DNA from: Emydura subglobosa | Lineage: Eukaryota; Chordata; Testudines; Chelidae | DNA length: 64,000 bases | Assembly (NCBI GenBank): GCA_007922225.1 | Contig: ML679974.1 | Span: 2,531,105 to 2,595,104 of the forward strand | Direction of reading: 5' to 3' | Shown here: one piece after another, positions 33,283-45,000 of the stretch | Position numbering within the stretch: the first letter of the stretch is position 1 | Layout of the letters: each line of letters opens with the position of its first letter | Position numbers and translations under genes: made by a program | Notes under the pieces: model-generated | What the model was told of the DNA's origin: nothing | Database searches by the model: none | What the model saw: only the letters and a program-made list of their open reading frames with translations

Positions 33283-36200
33283 GCATAAGAGACTAGTAGG
33301 CTGGTTGGGACTGTTCAGCTTAGTGGAACTTACTGTACAGGATCTGGGAGGCAAGTTGAGGATACGCAACGGATGTCCAAATACCCTTGACCAGTGCTCG
33401 CCTTCCTAGAAAAGCAGTGTTGTCTTTAAAGGCCTGAAGAAGTATCTGCAAGTCCTAGAATGTGCAATGTGCTGGCAACAATGTAACATGGAACAGTATT
33501 ATAGGGAGTGATGTGTCTGCATTGATATAAGGTGGTGAATAAGGGAGTTTGAGGCTGTCCTGGACTTGGATGAGAGTGTGGCTAGAAGCTTCCCCAACTT
33601 GAATCTTTTTTTTTTTTTTGCATAGTGATCAATTAGTTCCGTCCCGTTGAAATTGGGGGTGGAGGGAGAGGAAAATCCTTTTTCTACTCACATCCTGAAA
33701 CGTCCTGCTTGTCTCAAACTGAATTTTCTTGCCTCTCCTGCAAGGCATCGTTACTCTGTGATGCTTATACTGGCTTTTTGTAAAACATTCTGGTTTTGGG
33801 GCTATGCCTTGTTTATTGAACATTCCAGTGGGACAGGTGCCTGCATTCTTGCTTTGGGGGGCATGTAGGCTCCCCTACATATTGGGTGGATCCCTGAGGA
33901 TTTTTCTTGGGGTTTTGTTTTTTTTTTTTTTAAATCCTACCCTACATCACCACCCCATCCTTTTCACTGAATCCACTTGCTCCTTTTAGCAGGCTGACAC
34001 AGGATTCTTCATTACATTGGACAGTATGTTGGATCAGTCCACCAAGGGGAGTCTGCTTTCCCAGGAGGATGGTTACTTTCCAGGAGAGGAAACACTGCAA
34101 AAAGGGGTCTTCCTGGAATCCGCTATTAAAGCTTTGTCTTAATAGGCTTTGTTTTTGTTAGGAAACCTGTATATCATTGCCTTTCTCCACATAAACACCA
34201 GATCCAGCACCTCGTTGAGGATTCTCCTGCGAGAGGAGATAGGAAAGAATAATGTTACTATAAAGATACAGATAATATTTTTAAACTAAGATTGTTGAAA
34301 TCTATCTTGTGTCTTGTAAATGAGGAGGAGAGGTGTCAAGTCCCAGCATAATCTGATCTCTCCACCCTGTCCTTGCCTACCTAATTCTAGGTGCTCTGTG
34401 GTACCTCAGGGCATCCTTTTTTCACTGTAAGCACTGCCTGGCATTGATGGGTCCAGAACTTCCTCTGCTAAGCTCTTATGCATTTCTGTGGTGTAGTGTT
34501 TTAATGCCTGAAAGACTCAAGTCTTGATATCAGCAGGTCCAAAGGAGTTCTGGTAACCTAACTTCCTTTAGGTTACTAACTAACTTACAGCTGGTTTTCC
34601 TTTTGCTTCTGCCTAATAGCTCAGGATATTCCCTTCTCCTGTTTCTTTCCCTGTCAGTCTCGAGAGAGGATACTTTTACTGTGCCCTTTTTTAAAGCATT
34701 TCTCTGCAGCCCTCAGTAAAAGGATTCCCCTTCACTATTTTAGGTAGTTATAAAGCTCTCCCAGGACCCCGTCCTGAACCATCGTCAAACTATTATATAC
34801 GTAACTGTTTGCTAATGAATAAAACACAAACCTTTCTATCCTTAAGGCTATTACCAGGGCTTCATTTTCTCAACTTGCACTATGCTCTGGATGAACTCTC
34901 ACTACTCCCACAAAGCATTTGACGGGGAGTCTTATTAAAATATTGCCCACAAAGCATTGATTGGGCTTATGATGTTCCCTGTCACTTTACCTCACCCAGT
35001 TAGAGATATTTGGTGGCTGGTATATTCCTTGGCTTGTGCTTCTCTGTCTTTAAGAGAAAATTTAACCAGTTTTCTGGTGTTCATTCTCTGTGACCCAGAG
35101 CAGGTTTATTTACCGCACTCTCTAATGGGTGGCAAGACTTGGAAGACACTCCTTTGATTCATGCTGTAGGATGCCTTGTATCTGGTTGCTTCGATGTCTT
35201 CTTGGATGTGGGAATCACCTACTCCTTTAGACAGCTATGGCTTTTTCATCTCTGAACAAGTATTCTAGAATCCTGTCTCAGTTTGTGTGGTCCCACGCAG
35301 TCCTAGAACATCAGGATGTTGAAGGTTGGCAGCTAAATATACACTTAGTCATGTGTATTTGTTTCTGAATGATTCAAACTTGGTAGAAACCAGGATTTCC
35401 ATTAATCCCAAGAATCCGACTGCCTGAATCTTTCCTGTGATTGTTGTAGTTCAGATGCCTTTCAGACCAGTCTTTTTCAAAGCACCAGCTCATTGTTTTG
35501 GCTTCCCACATTAGTAATGCTGTGCGACTGTAGTCTCCAGAAATCCTTCTACTAACTCATATGGGACAAAAACAGAGGCTTCCTAGCATAAATGTGCATC
35601 TAGGTACATAGAGACATTCAGCACATGTAGAAGGAGGAGAAGTGACAAGTTTTAGTCAAGTGCAACAAATCTGAACCTTCAATAGGTTGTTATCTCTTAA
35701 ATTTTGAGAAGTTAGTCTTTTTCTGGCAAGTATATTGGTTATTTCAACCTCTCCTCCCCTTCAAAAATATATATTGATAATAGGATGGATGTCACATTGA
35801 TCTTGTGAGGCTCTCATCCCCTCAGGGGATTTAGATTGGGAGCCAATCCTGTGGAAACTGAAGGTTATGACGCTTCACCAGGATCTACTTATGGGTCTGT
35901 CATCAGAATGCAGGGAGCTGTCTACAGCCCATATGCCTTGCCACAGGAAAAGAATTGTTACAGAATGAATGCCAAAGCATATTTGGATATTTTTAACGGT
36001 ACATGAGGTCAGCAGATTTTAATACCCTGGACTTTCTCAAGGCAGAACAGGAGTACTAGTAGAGAGGCAAATGTAAATAATAGGCAGAGCCATTTTTCAG
36101 CACTCAGAAATTCTGTGGTAAAAAATTGCTTAGTGTCTGCCTTTTAAAAAAATTCTTCTTATAAACACATTTGAATGTCCTCTCGACCACCTCATTCCCT

Positions 36201-37261
36201 CTCCTCCTCCAGATGTTTGTCGTGCACAGAGAGTATGCCCACCTGCTATATCTGGTCTCTGATTCAGGAATGTTACAATGTCCTGCAGATTTGCATATTA
36301 ATAGCAAGACCCAACCAAAACAAATTTTCTTGTCATCAGAGAAAAAATTTAAAACATTGTTAGATCGTAATGATAAAATCAGATCAATAGAGAAATTTTC
36401 GTCTGTGTGAAGTTGCTTGTACAATGCCTTGGGAGGTACCTTATTGTTGGAACTGGTGGCTCTCTAGCAGATGCCCCATTGTATGCTAGACCTCATCAGG
36501 TTGTGCCTAGGGGAAAGCTAACATCTTGTTTAAAGTAAAAAACTAAAATTTGAATTATGCTATTTCAGCTCCTCCAACATGACTAAGTAACAAGAACAAT
36601 TTTGGTAATCATTTCAGCTTCTCCTGAACAGATGTACAAGTGAGCTGGTAATCAACTGCAGGCAAGTTTGTTTCAGGGAGGTAACACTGTTATCTTCATG
36701 CCTTTTATGAGGCACTGGGAGGAGGCTAGAGGGAGGAATGGACATTGACAACCTGTCCTCCATTTCTGATGTTAGTTCCTGTAAAGCTTTTACTCTTACT
36801 TAGGGTTTAGAGTTATTTTTTTGACCTCAGTTGTTTGACTGGCAAGCCCATGAGCATACATGGAATGATGTAACTGGTTTCCTTGTATTCCCCTAAGGTG
36901 ACATGGTGGAAACATGATACTTGTTGTAGTCTGAGTATAAAGCAATATTACCTCCTAAAGAATACATCTGTCTTTTTGTGCATGTGTCCACTTAGTGATG
37001 GGCCAGCTACCAAAGCATCAGCTTTTGCTCAGCTAAACGAATCATTCTGTCCTCCATCACTAAATCTACCACGTATAGGAATTTCAATTGGTTTTAAAAA
37101 TGGCGTTGTGTAACTTTTTCTTGGCATCCTTCTTATTTATATTTCTAAATTTAATTAAATAGCTTGGATCTACAAAGAAGGCTTGTCTACTGACTCTGTC
37201 AATCCCGCAGTGGAAATTACTGTTGCTTTTTTTTACACTTAAAATACAGATGCATTTGTTT

Positions 37262-37281
37262 AAAAAAAAAAAAAAAAAAAA
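37262..37281 (+). repeat. Poly(A) run of 20
   Basis: 20 consecutive As in the presumed CRAMP1 3' UTR; an internal oligo(dT) priming site that could create false 3' ends in cDNA data. Confidence 0.95.
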
Positions 37282-38281
37282 GTACTGCACTTTTTTTAAC
37301 CTTTTCAAACCTTTAAATCTCTTGAGTTCACAGTGATTTATAAATGTTAAATAAGTGAAACCTTGGCAAGCACTACGGCAATAAGTTATCATTAGTTACT
37401 GAAACATGATAACTGGCTTTAGAGCTTTTGGTTTGGCAGCAATATTGATTGCTGTTTCTTTTAATAATAGTTAAGCCATATCATCTAAGGTTTTTGGCTT
37501 GTTTGAGATGTGAATTTGTTTTATAGATTATAAATATACATATATTGTGTATGTATAAAGCAGAATGCCTGTCCTTACTGATTATTTTTTGTACCATATT
37601 GTAAATTATATTATTTATTCTTTACCAATTTTGGAAAAAGGTGTTTTGGTTATTTAATATAATATTCAAAAGCTGTTAATCTTCCTCTGTTTAAATTTCC
37701 AATTCAACTTGTAAAGCTGTTTTTATTGTGCATAAATACATACTAATACTTGGTCTAACTTGTGTTCAGTTGTTTGTTACATGTGCAATTTCTGCCTGGG
37801 CAGTATCTCATTAAGGTTTTGGGTTTTAACCAGTATTTACTTGACGGTGACTGATGATGCCCTCATTGGAGACATCCAGTTGAATGGCTCCATTGAAGTG
37901 AGTGACAGAATTCCCATTGATTTCAGTGAGGCCAGGATATTTCACCCTTTATGCCTAGAAGATCAAGATGAGAGAACTACCTTAGGATATTTCTGTATCT
38001 TGCAACTTCCTTCCTCAGTCCCATCTGTCTAGCAACATAAATCCTGAGCTGTGCTCTGGTTGTCCGTAGAGCACAGATGAGCTGTCTAGTCACATGATCC
38101 TGTCCCCTTTTTCCAGCTATTCTAGATCACACTAAAGACAGTTGAGTGCGTTACCTTCATAATATCACTTTTCCACGTAAAAGCTATTGTAGTTGCCACA
38201 GGATATTAAGCAGTCATGAATGAGAGGGGAGGCAGAATGTTTGACTGTGAATGAGGGTAGGTCAAATGTCTGGGCCACTTA

Positions 38282-38555
38282 AGGGTTTGTCTAGATGGAG
38301 GAACTCAGGTAAATTAATCCAGATTAAATAAAGGTATAAATCTAAAGGACATTCATTCAATCATATTTAAATACTTGTGTGGACACTCATTTGAAATAAA
38401 CCAAATTACACAATTTTAATCTTAATTCACAGAAATTAAGTTGAATCAAATTCCAAGTAAGTGTCCATATAGGGGGTAAAATGGTTTAATTAATATGCTT
38501 TTAATTCACACCTTTATTTAATCTGGATTAATTTTCTTGTCTGTGTAAAAGCACC
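38282..38555. mobile_element. Palindromic Harbinger-like MITE in the CRAMP1 3' UTR region
   Basis: It is flanked by TTA on both sides (38279-38281, 38556-38558), with weak outer ends (AGGGTTTGTCTAGA / CTTGTCTGTGTAAAAGC). Inside, 38312-38335 and 38510-38533 are exact reverse complements over 24 bases (AATTAATCCAGATTAAATAA plus AGGT). Confidence 0.72.
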
Positions 38556-41084
38556 TTAAACTATGTCCCAGTCTACAGAAAAGTTCAAACTCCCTATAAA
38601 CACATTTCTTGCCGCCCTTAATCCTTGCCACCTATATATTCTTAATGTCATACCTGTGCTTAATGTAATTAGAAGGCTCTACACTGTGAAACTCAGTATT
38701 ATTTTGTTTTATACTGTCTGAACAAAACATGCCAAAAGCTCTAGATTTGATTTTGGGGAGGGCAGGATGGCAGAGAATGTAAATAAGAGCTAAAATAGTT
38801 TTCCTTTTTAATGCTTTCTTTTCCTCCAAAGAGGCAAATGCCATGTATTGCAGAGAAAGAAAAGAAGAGAAGAGGACAACTAACTTGATGGTGGGGCTGC
38901 GTAAAGCACTTCTTTTAAAAACCAAAAGAAAACACAGGTAGTTACTGCACTGGTTCCTGAATGCTAGTTAATGACATGGAAGAATAATAAAAGTCTAGGG
39001 CAGTGCTCAGGTAGATGAGGACAGGGAAGATCTACCATTAAAACATCCCACTCTGGTACAAGCTTCCATCAAAACTTCTTCCAGCCTCCTAGCAACAAAA
39101 TTGCATGTGACTTATTGCAGGGATACAATTACATTTTGAGGTAGTGTCTCTTACAAAATGAGGTTCCTTGTGACATAGTTACTCTCCTGCCTCCTCTGTC
39201 AAATGCTCTTTACAAAAAGGGTGATGGGATTGAGCCTGAGATGTAATGGCCAAATAAAAAACTAAGAGGCACCTAGAGCAATTCTAGCTGTGTCTTCTGT
39301 GTATGGATTTAGGGTGGGTAGGGAGGATTTTCCAGTGGATGTGACCCTGACATTTTTTGTGGGAGTGGGGCAACCCTTACAAACCTATTGTTCACAGTAA
39401 CTCTACCTTAGAGTTCCCCCTCTGCTGTTTCGTTTCACTTTATTCACCTGACAAGTGAAAGTGGAAGTAAGATTGTGTGTTTTGCAGGAAGGCCTCTCCT
39501 ATGTAAGGACCAATTGGCGAAAGTTAGCCACTGTGCTACCCACTTTTTTTTAAGCACAAATTTGCTTAATCTCTCTTATGCATAGCCAGAGCATGTGTAA
39601 GGGGGAATCTAATATACATCACAAACAGCATCACTTCCCAATTTGGTCATAAGACTGCTGGCTTTTTGTACTTTTTGGGGACCAGACTAAAGGCAATACC
39701 ATTCACATTCAGCACATACATGAACTAGACTGTGCACCAAAGTATGGTGTATACATTAGCTGGGCTGTCAGTACCTTAAACTCTTAAAATGCATTCTATC
39801 AGGTCTAAGTATGGCCAAACCTGAACTCATTTTTCCTCCTAAATCCTTTCCTCCACCATCTTTCCTGTCACCCAGGCTTGCAATCTGGCAATGATATATT
39901 TGACTCTTTTTCAAAGCTGGGCCCAAATTTTCTCATTTCTTCCTTCACAATATATCAAAAATCTGCCCCTGACACCTAAGTTGCTGAAGGGTAGCATTGC
40001 AGGAGCAGGGGAGGTGTAAATCAGGACTAAAATGCATTGATAAGACTAGAACAGGGACAGAAACAGAGGATGTTGCATTGTGTGCAGTTATTTTTTTCCT
40101 TCCCTGGAAGATACATGTAGCAATTGGACTGCTTATGACTTTATTTCTTGGAATATTTAATTTTTTTTTTAAAAGCCTTCTAACTGAAAATTTTAACTAC
40201 TGTAATTTAACATCCAGCCACACGTGTTTTGGGGTTAAAAATGCAGTGCAAGCACTAGCTTCCCATGCTTAGTTATATGAGCTCATTGGAGCTTGGATAC
40301 AGATCCCCTGGAAACTCATAGTTTTAAAGTAGCAGCAGCCAAACTGTGGCTCTGCTGAAGCTCAGCAAGTACAGTGCAGTCTGCTGCCACTATTTTCTTA
40401 AACATGGAGGGCATAAATAAAGAGGACAAGTCTCTTTCAGGAACAACTAGGAGCTAGGCCACAGTGCATGCTGAGGCCTGTAACTTCCACCAGCTGCATC
40501 ACTATTAAAAATTAGGGGAGCTAGGAATCCACTCCTTTGCAAGGAAATTGGGTGTGACCCTGTCAGTTCTTGGCAGAGCTGGAGAAAGGCTGCATGATTC
40601 CTGGACTAAAGAGACAGAGATGAGTTCATTAAGCCACTAAATTAATGTCTTCACATTGTTTTGTTAATCTTTACCGGTGTTTTCTCATCTCCCCATCCCC
40701 AACCCATTTTCTCAGCAAATTTTATGTTTCAGAGATCAGAGAGTTTTTTTAAAGGCATAGTAGTTGGCATTCATAACTCAGAAGAAGAATTTAGTTTTGC
40801 ACCTATGCTACCGATTTGAGAATTGTAATAGCTGTTGCCGAGAAGTCATGGGCTGCACATTGCATAAAACGGAGCCAATCCCAGCTATCATTACAGTGCG
40901 GTTCCAGTCTGACAAGTGACTGTAATTACAGCATCTCTTTTTGCATGAGCTGTTCTCCCTGTGTGTGTTTCTAGGACCTGGGAAGAAAGCGGCCACGTTG
41001 TTGGTACTGGTATTTATGTATGTATAGTGTGCTGTACTCAACCTAGAAGCATGATTAAGAAGTGAAAGTCTCAAACTTTATTGC

Positions 41085-41090
41085 AATAAA
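41085..41090 (+). terminator. Canonical poly(A) signal AATAAA, probable distal CRAMP1 signal
   Basis: AATAAA followed by T/G-containing sequence, at the 3' end of an A/T-rich tract and just before GC content rises sharply. Assigned to CRAMP1 from gene order and position only. Confidence 0.5.
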
Positions 41091-41728
41091 GTTGGGTTCA
41101 GCTTCCGAAGCAAGTATTTCTGTGCCTGTATTTATTTCTCGCGCGCACGCAGCCTTCTGCGCACAATGCAACGTGTTCCGTCACTTCTGCGACTTCAGGG
41201 ACATGTTTTTACTTTTTACTCTGGCCAGTGCTGAGGAGAGGACACAGCGAGGTGAGGCGTAAGTTACGCCCAAAATACTCTTCCACCCCTCTGCCAAGAC
41301 CATGGCGCTGCATCGCGTCCCTGCGGGTATAATGTAGCCTGCCTCACCTGTATTATAGGGTAGGGATAGGTGCGAGGTGGGGGCTGCGACTTGGAACAGC
41401 AGCAATGCTGCTTTCAGAGCAGCCCCTGCAGCTGGGGCGGGGTGGCTGTAGTCTCGAGCCCCCCTGGCCTGGGCCTGGCTCCAATGAATGAGCTGAGACC
41501 GCCTCGCCGCGGGCCGGCCTCCCTCCCCCCACTCGGTTAGGCCCGGCCGGTGGCTGCACCTGCATAGGGGAGCCAAGCCGAGTCCAGCGGGGAGGAGAGA
41601 CGGAGGGGCCCACCCAGGACTGGCTTGCAGAAGCGCCGGGCCAGGCCCCTCCCTGAGAGTCTCCCTCCAGCCGACTTGTCCCTTTAAATATCGAAGGCTG
41701 CCCTCCTGTTACTCGCCCTACACTTTGC

Positions 41729-41906
41729 CCAATGGCCGCGCGGCTTTGCCTGAATGGCAGGTGTCTGCTCCAATGGGCAGGCCGACAGCGTGAGCCACGG
41801 AGCGGGTGTTTTAAAGCTTCCCTCCCCGGCTGGGTGGGCGAGTCACTGTGCGGGTACGCTGCACACGATAGGCTGCGCGACGTGATTGGCGGTCAGTCTA
41901 GCCAAT
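41729..41906 (+). promoter_or_regulatory. Cluster of four CCAAT boxes upstream of JPT2
   Basis: CCAAT at 41729-41733, 41770-41774 and 41902-41906 on the + strand, and the reverse complement ATTGG at 41885-41889. Three are followed by GG/GGG as in NF-Y sites. Spacings of 41, 115 and 17 bases are seen directly; NF-Y binding is inferred. Confidence 0.6.
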
Positions 41907-42037
41907 GGGCTAGCAAGGCGGGCCGGGGCGCTACCTGTTGTCTAGGAGGGTCGGCCGGCGGCGCGGCAAGCAGAGCTGACGGGTGTGTGGTGTGGGGCTG
42001 CAGCAGAGCCGGGCCTACCGCGTGCACAGCTGCCGCT

Positions 42038-42081
42038 ATGTTCCAGGGGCCGGAGGCCGACTCCGCCAAGCCCAGCTCCAG
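42038..42081 (+). CDS. JPT2: JPT2 coding exon 1
   Basis: ATG at 42038 in a CpG-rich context, 14 codons ([14 protein letters not shown]) plus two bases of an arginine codon, donor GTACGC at 42082. The same frame is open upstream to an ATG at 41732, but that stretch contains the CCAAT boxes and is probably promoter rather than coding. Confidence 0.9.
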
Positions 42082-45000
42082 GTACGCGGCGCAGGGCGCG
42101 GCCGGGCCCCTCCTTCCCCGGGCTTTGTGCGGCGGGCGGGCGGAGCGCAGTCTCGGGGCCTCCTGGGCGGAGCCGGGGAGCCCCCGGCGGCATGTGGGGC
42201 CGCTCCGGGGTGGCACCGGTTTCTCTCTCCTCCATCGCGGTGTCACCCCTACCCCGCCAGGGAGCGGGGAAGTCCGTACTGGACCGGACGCCTGGGTTCC
42301 TTCCTTCAGTTCTCGGCCCAGCGGCGGCGGTTGGAAGAACGCCTGGGCTGGGACCTGGGGTCCGCCCCGCGGGCTTCTGCGCGTGACCTTGGGCAGGCGG
42401 GGTGACTTTGCCCTGCCTCAGTTTCCCTGGCTGGTGCCCAAAGCGCCGGCCGGGGGGTGGATCCCCGGGTGCGTGCCCAGTGCCCTCTGGGGTGGGCGGG
42501 GTGGGGCGGTGGATGGAGGGTGGGAGGCGCTCGTGGGTGCCTTAGACTGGATGATAATTGCACTAGCACTGGAGCTGGGGGCTGCGATGTGCCCCCTTGG
42601 GCTGCACTGTGTAAACACGTGTCACTGCGGGTGTGTCTGTGCTGGAGAACTGCGACCGGCTCCTCTCCCGCCCGGATGATCCCAGCCTTGGACTTGGGGT
42701 CAGCTCCGCTCCGCTTCTCCAGTGAGAGATTAACTGACTGGGCCCCCAGCCCGGGGTTCTGCCCTCTCCTGGCCGGTCTCTTTCCATGGAGGATTACGCG
42801 GCTGGCTGGGGGAGAGGCAGGCGGTCTGTCCCTCCCCCCGCGCTATGTCCTGGCCGGGATGGATTCTAGTCCTGGAAGGAGGGCCAGGCCAGGTTGCTTG
42901 GTGCAGGGCTGTGTTGGCTTGAGGACGAGGACGTGCCCGTGCTGTTTGATATGTGTCTCTGGAGGGATCCTACACAGCAGCAAGCTTTGTTTAAGTGGGT
43001 GTTGGATTTCATCATGGACAAAATACGCTTACAGTGTGGCTGCGCTCCTACTTCCTTCTCAACGGGGACACGCATCTCAGTGATGTCGTGGAGGGAGGCT
43101 GGTTTTACTTTTGAATTTGCAGTGCAACCTTCTCAAAAATTAGAAGTTATGAGATTCTGAGGTCGCTTTCAGTTAATCCAGCTTTCAAAGTCCAGAATAA
43201 ACTATAATTTGAGTTTTCAAGGTTTGCCATGAAAACTGCACCCTCAGTATAATCCCTGAAGAGTTTTCTGTTTTCACTTGGGAGCTATGTTCTTCATAAC
43301 TCCTAGTAGGCTGTGTTGGTGTATGGAATCTGGACTGTAGGGATAAACTCTTCTTACAGTAAACCATGATGCCAAGGTTACAGGAACAATTTCTATCCTG
43401 GCAGTGTTTACATTGCCTTTGGAATGCAAACTCCCTCAGCTGTTGTATATACTAACCCAAGCACTTATCTGAGCAGACCTTTAAGATAAGGCAGGCATCT
43501 GCTAATGCTGCAGTGTGTCATATATGGGATCTATTGCTGTAGTGTGGTCTCTCGGTTCCTGTATCTGTGTGCAAATGGTGCTTTCAGAAGAGTTCACATC
43601 ACTAGTCAGAAGGAATTTTTTCCCAAGACTTATTCTAGTCAGAACCCTGACACTTTATTCATTGATAATACCTTTGCAGATAATGCCCTTGCAGTTGTCA
43701 TGTTTAATTTGTATGCCTAATTCAAAATTTCAATGGCAACCATCAACATCTGGAAGCAAGGCTAAGGCCTTGTCTACACTAGCACTTATGCTGGCAAAAT
43801 TTTTGTCGCTCAGCGGTGTGGTTTTTTTCACACCTCTGAACAGCATACATTTTGCCAGCATAAGCTCTTGTGTAGCGGATTATGTGGATAGGAAAGAGAG
43901 CTCTCCTGCCAACATAATAAAACCACCTAAATGAGCATTGGTAGCTGTGTCTGCGGAAGAGCATCTTCTGCCAACATAGTGCTGTCCACACAAGCACTTA
44001 TGTTGGAAAAACTTACGTTGCCTGGGGGGTGTTCTTTTCACTGGCATAACTTTGCTGACATAACTGATAGTGTAGACAAGGCCTAAATAAATCCTTCTAC
44101 ATTAGACTGTGTAATACAGCAAGTCTCTAAAAGGAAGTAAGAACTTCTTATGAAATTACTAAAAATCAAACTCTGCAATGGGGCATATTATAAAGCTTTT
44201 TTGTTTTAGAGCTGCTGTCTGAGTAACCTTTTAGTCAAGAAACTTACTACAGGGACAGTTCCTCAGTCTCCCAGATTGCTATAGCAATGTACACATTGTT
44301 AAATGTGTAAATGTTAAAGCATCTTTAAGGTAATAGAGCCAAAAGAATATCCAAATGAAAGATTTATAATACGTTTTAAAAGCAGTTATGGCCAAGAATG
44401 ACTTAGTACCTTTCTACCATACATTTTGCATCATCATTCCTGGTTAGCTTTTGGTGCTAATGCTATCTTACTACTAGCTGTAGAAATAGTAGTTCTGTAC
44501 TTCTCTGCCTTACACAATTTTGTTGAGGATGCATATGCCAATTTCAGTTTCCATACACTTTAGAGCTAATGTGCAAAGCAAAAAATAAATGACTTGTCTT
44601 CACCTTGCAGCTAACATCTAACCCTGACTTGTGTGTGTACCATTTCTCTGCCTTTATTGACTTAGCAGAAGAACACTGTCTGTGGGAGTAGGCATTTAGT
44701 AAAACTCATACTTGCTACTGGACTAAAACACTATTAGAATGATAACGTAGCAAGCAGTATTTAATGAGTAATAAAAACTCCTTGGGTATGATGAAAGATA
44801 GTAAAGCTGGAGGTCTGGCATAAAGATGTTGTGTTTTGTCATAAACATTGGGTGTTGGAAGCTTCCATTCAAAGAACTTGCTCTGTAATAAGAGTTGAAA
44901 GCAGGGAGAAGATAGCCTAAGAATTCTTAGGCTATGTCTACACTACAAAGATAAGTTCATTCTAATTAATGACTGCGGCTGATGTCCACATTGCTCTCCT

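Larger units (their letters stand above)
33283..41105 (+). other. CRAMP1: Probable CRAMP1 3' UTR (long), with candidate poly(A) signals
   Basis: No coding exon is recognisable between the CRAMP1 stop and the JPT2 CpG island. AATAAA occurs at 34818-34823 and, most convincingly, at 41085-41090, about 150 bases before the CpG island. Human CRAMP1 also ends close to the JPT2 start, as I recall, so I infer that the longest transcript ends near 41105 (UTR about 7.8 kb). The tract is A/T-rich with homopolymers (20 As at 37262-37281), a T-rich stretch near 33608-33619 and a palindromic MITE at 38282-38555. The open frames inside are short and have no recognisable similarity. Shorter UTR isoforms ending near 34.8 kb are possible. 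Confidence 0.55.
41240..42520 (+). promoter_or_regulatory. JPT2: CpG-island promoter of JPT2
   Basis: Base composition changes abruptly from A/T-rich to GC-rich with many CpG dinucleotides (dense CG from about 41470 through 42470), surrounding JPT2 exon 1. Several CCAAT boxes sit upstream of the start codon and no TATA box is evident, as expected for a housekeeping-type gene. The transcription start is inferred to lie roughly at 41930-42030. Confidence 0.75.

Noticed and set aside
41732..42679. 315-codon open frame across the JPT2 promoter and exon 1
   Set aside because: It arises from GC-rich sequence. The supported coding part is only 42038-42081, then a clear donor GTACGC and a distant in-phase exon 2.
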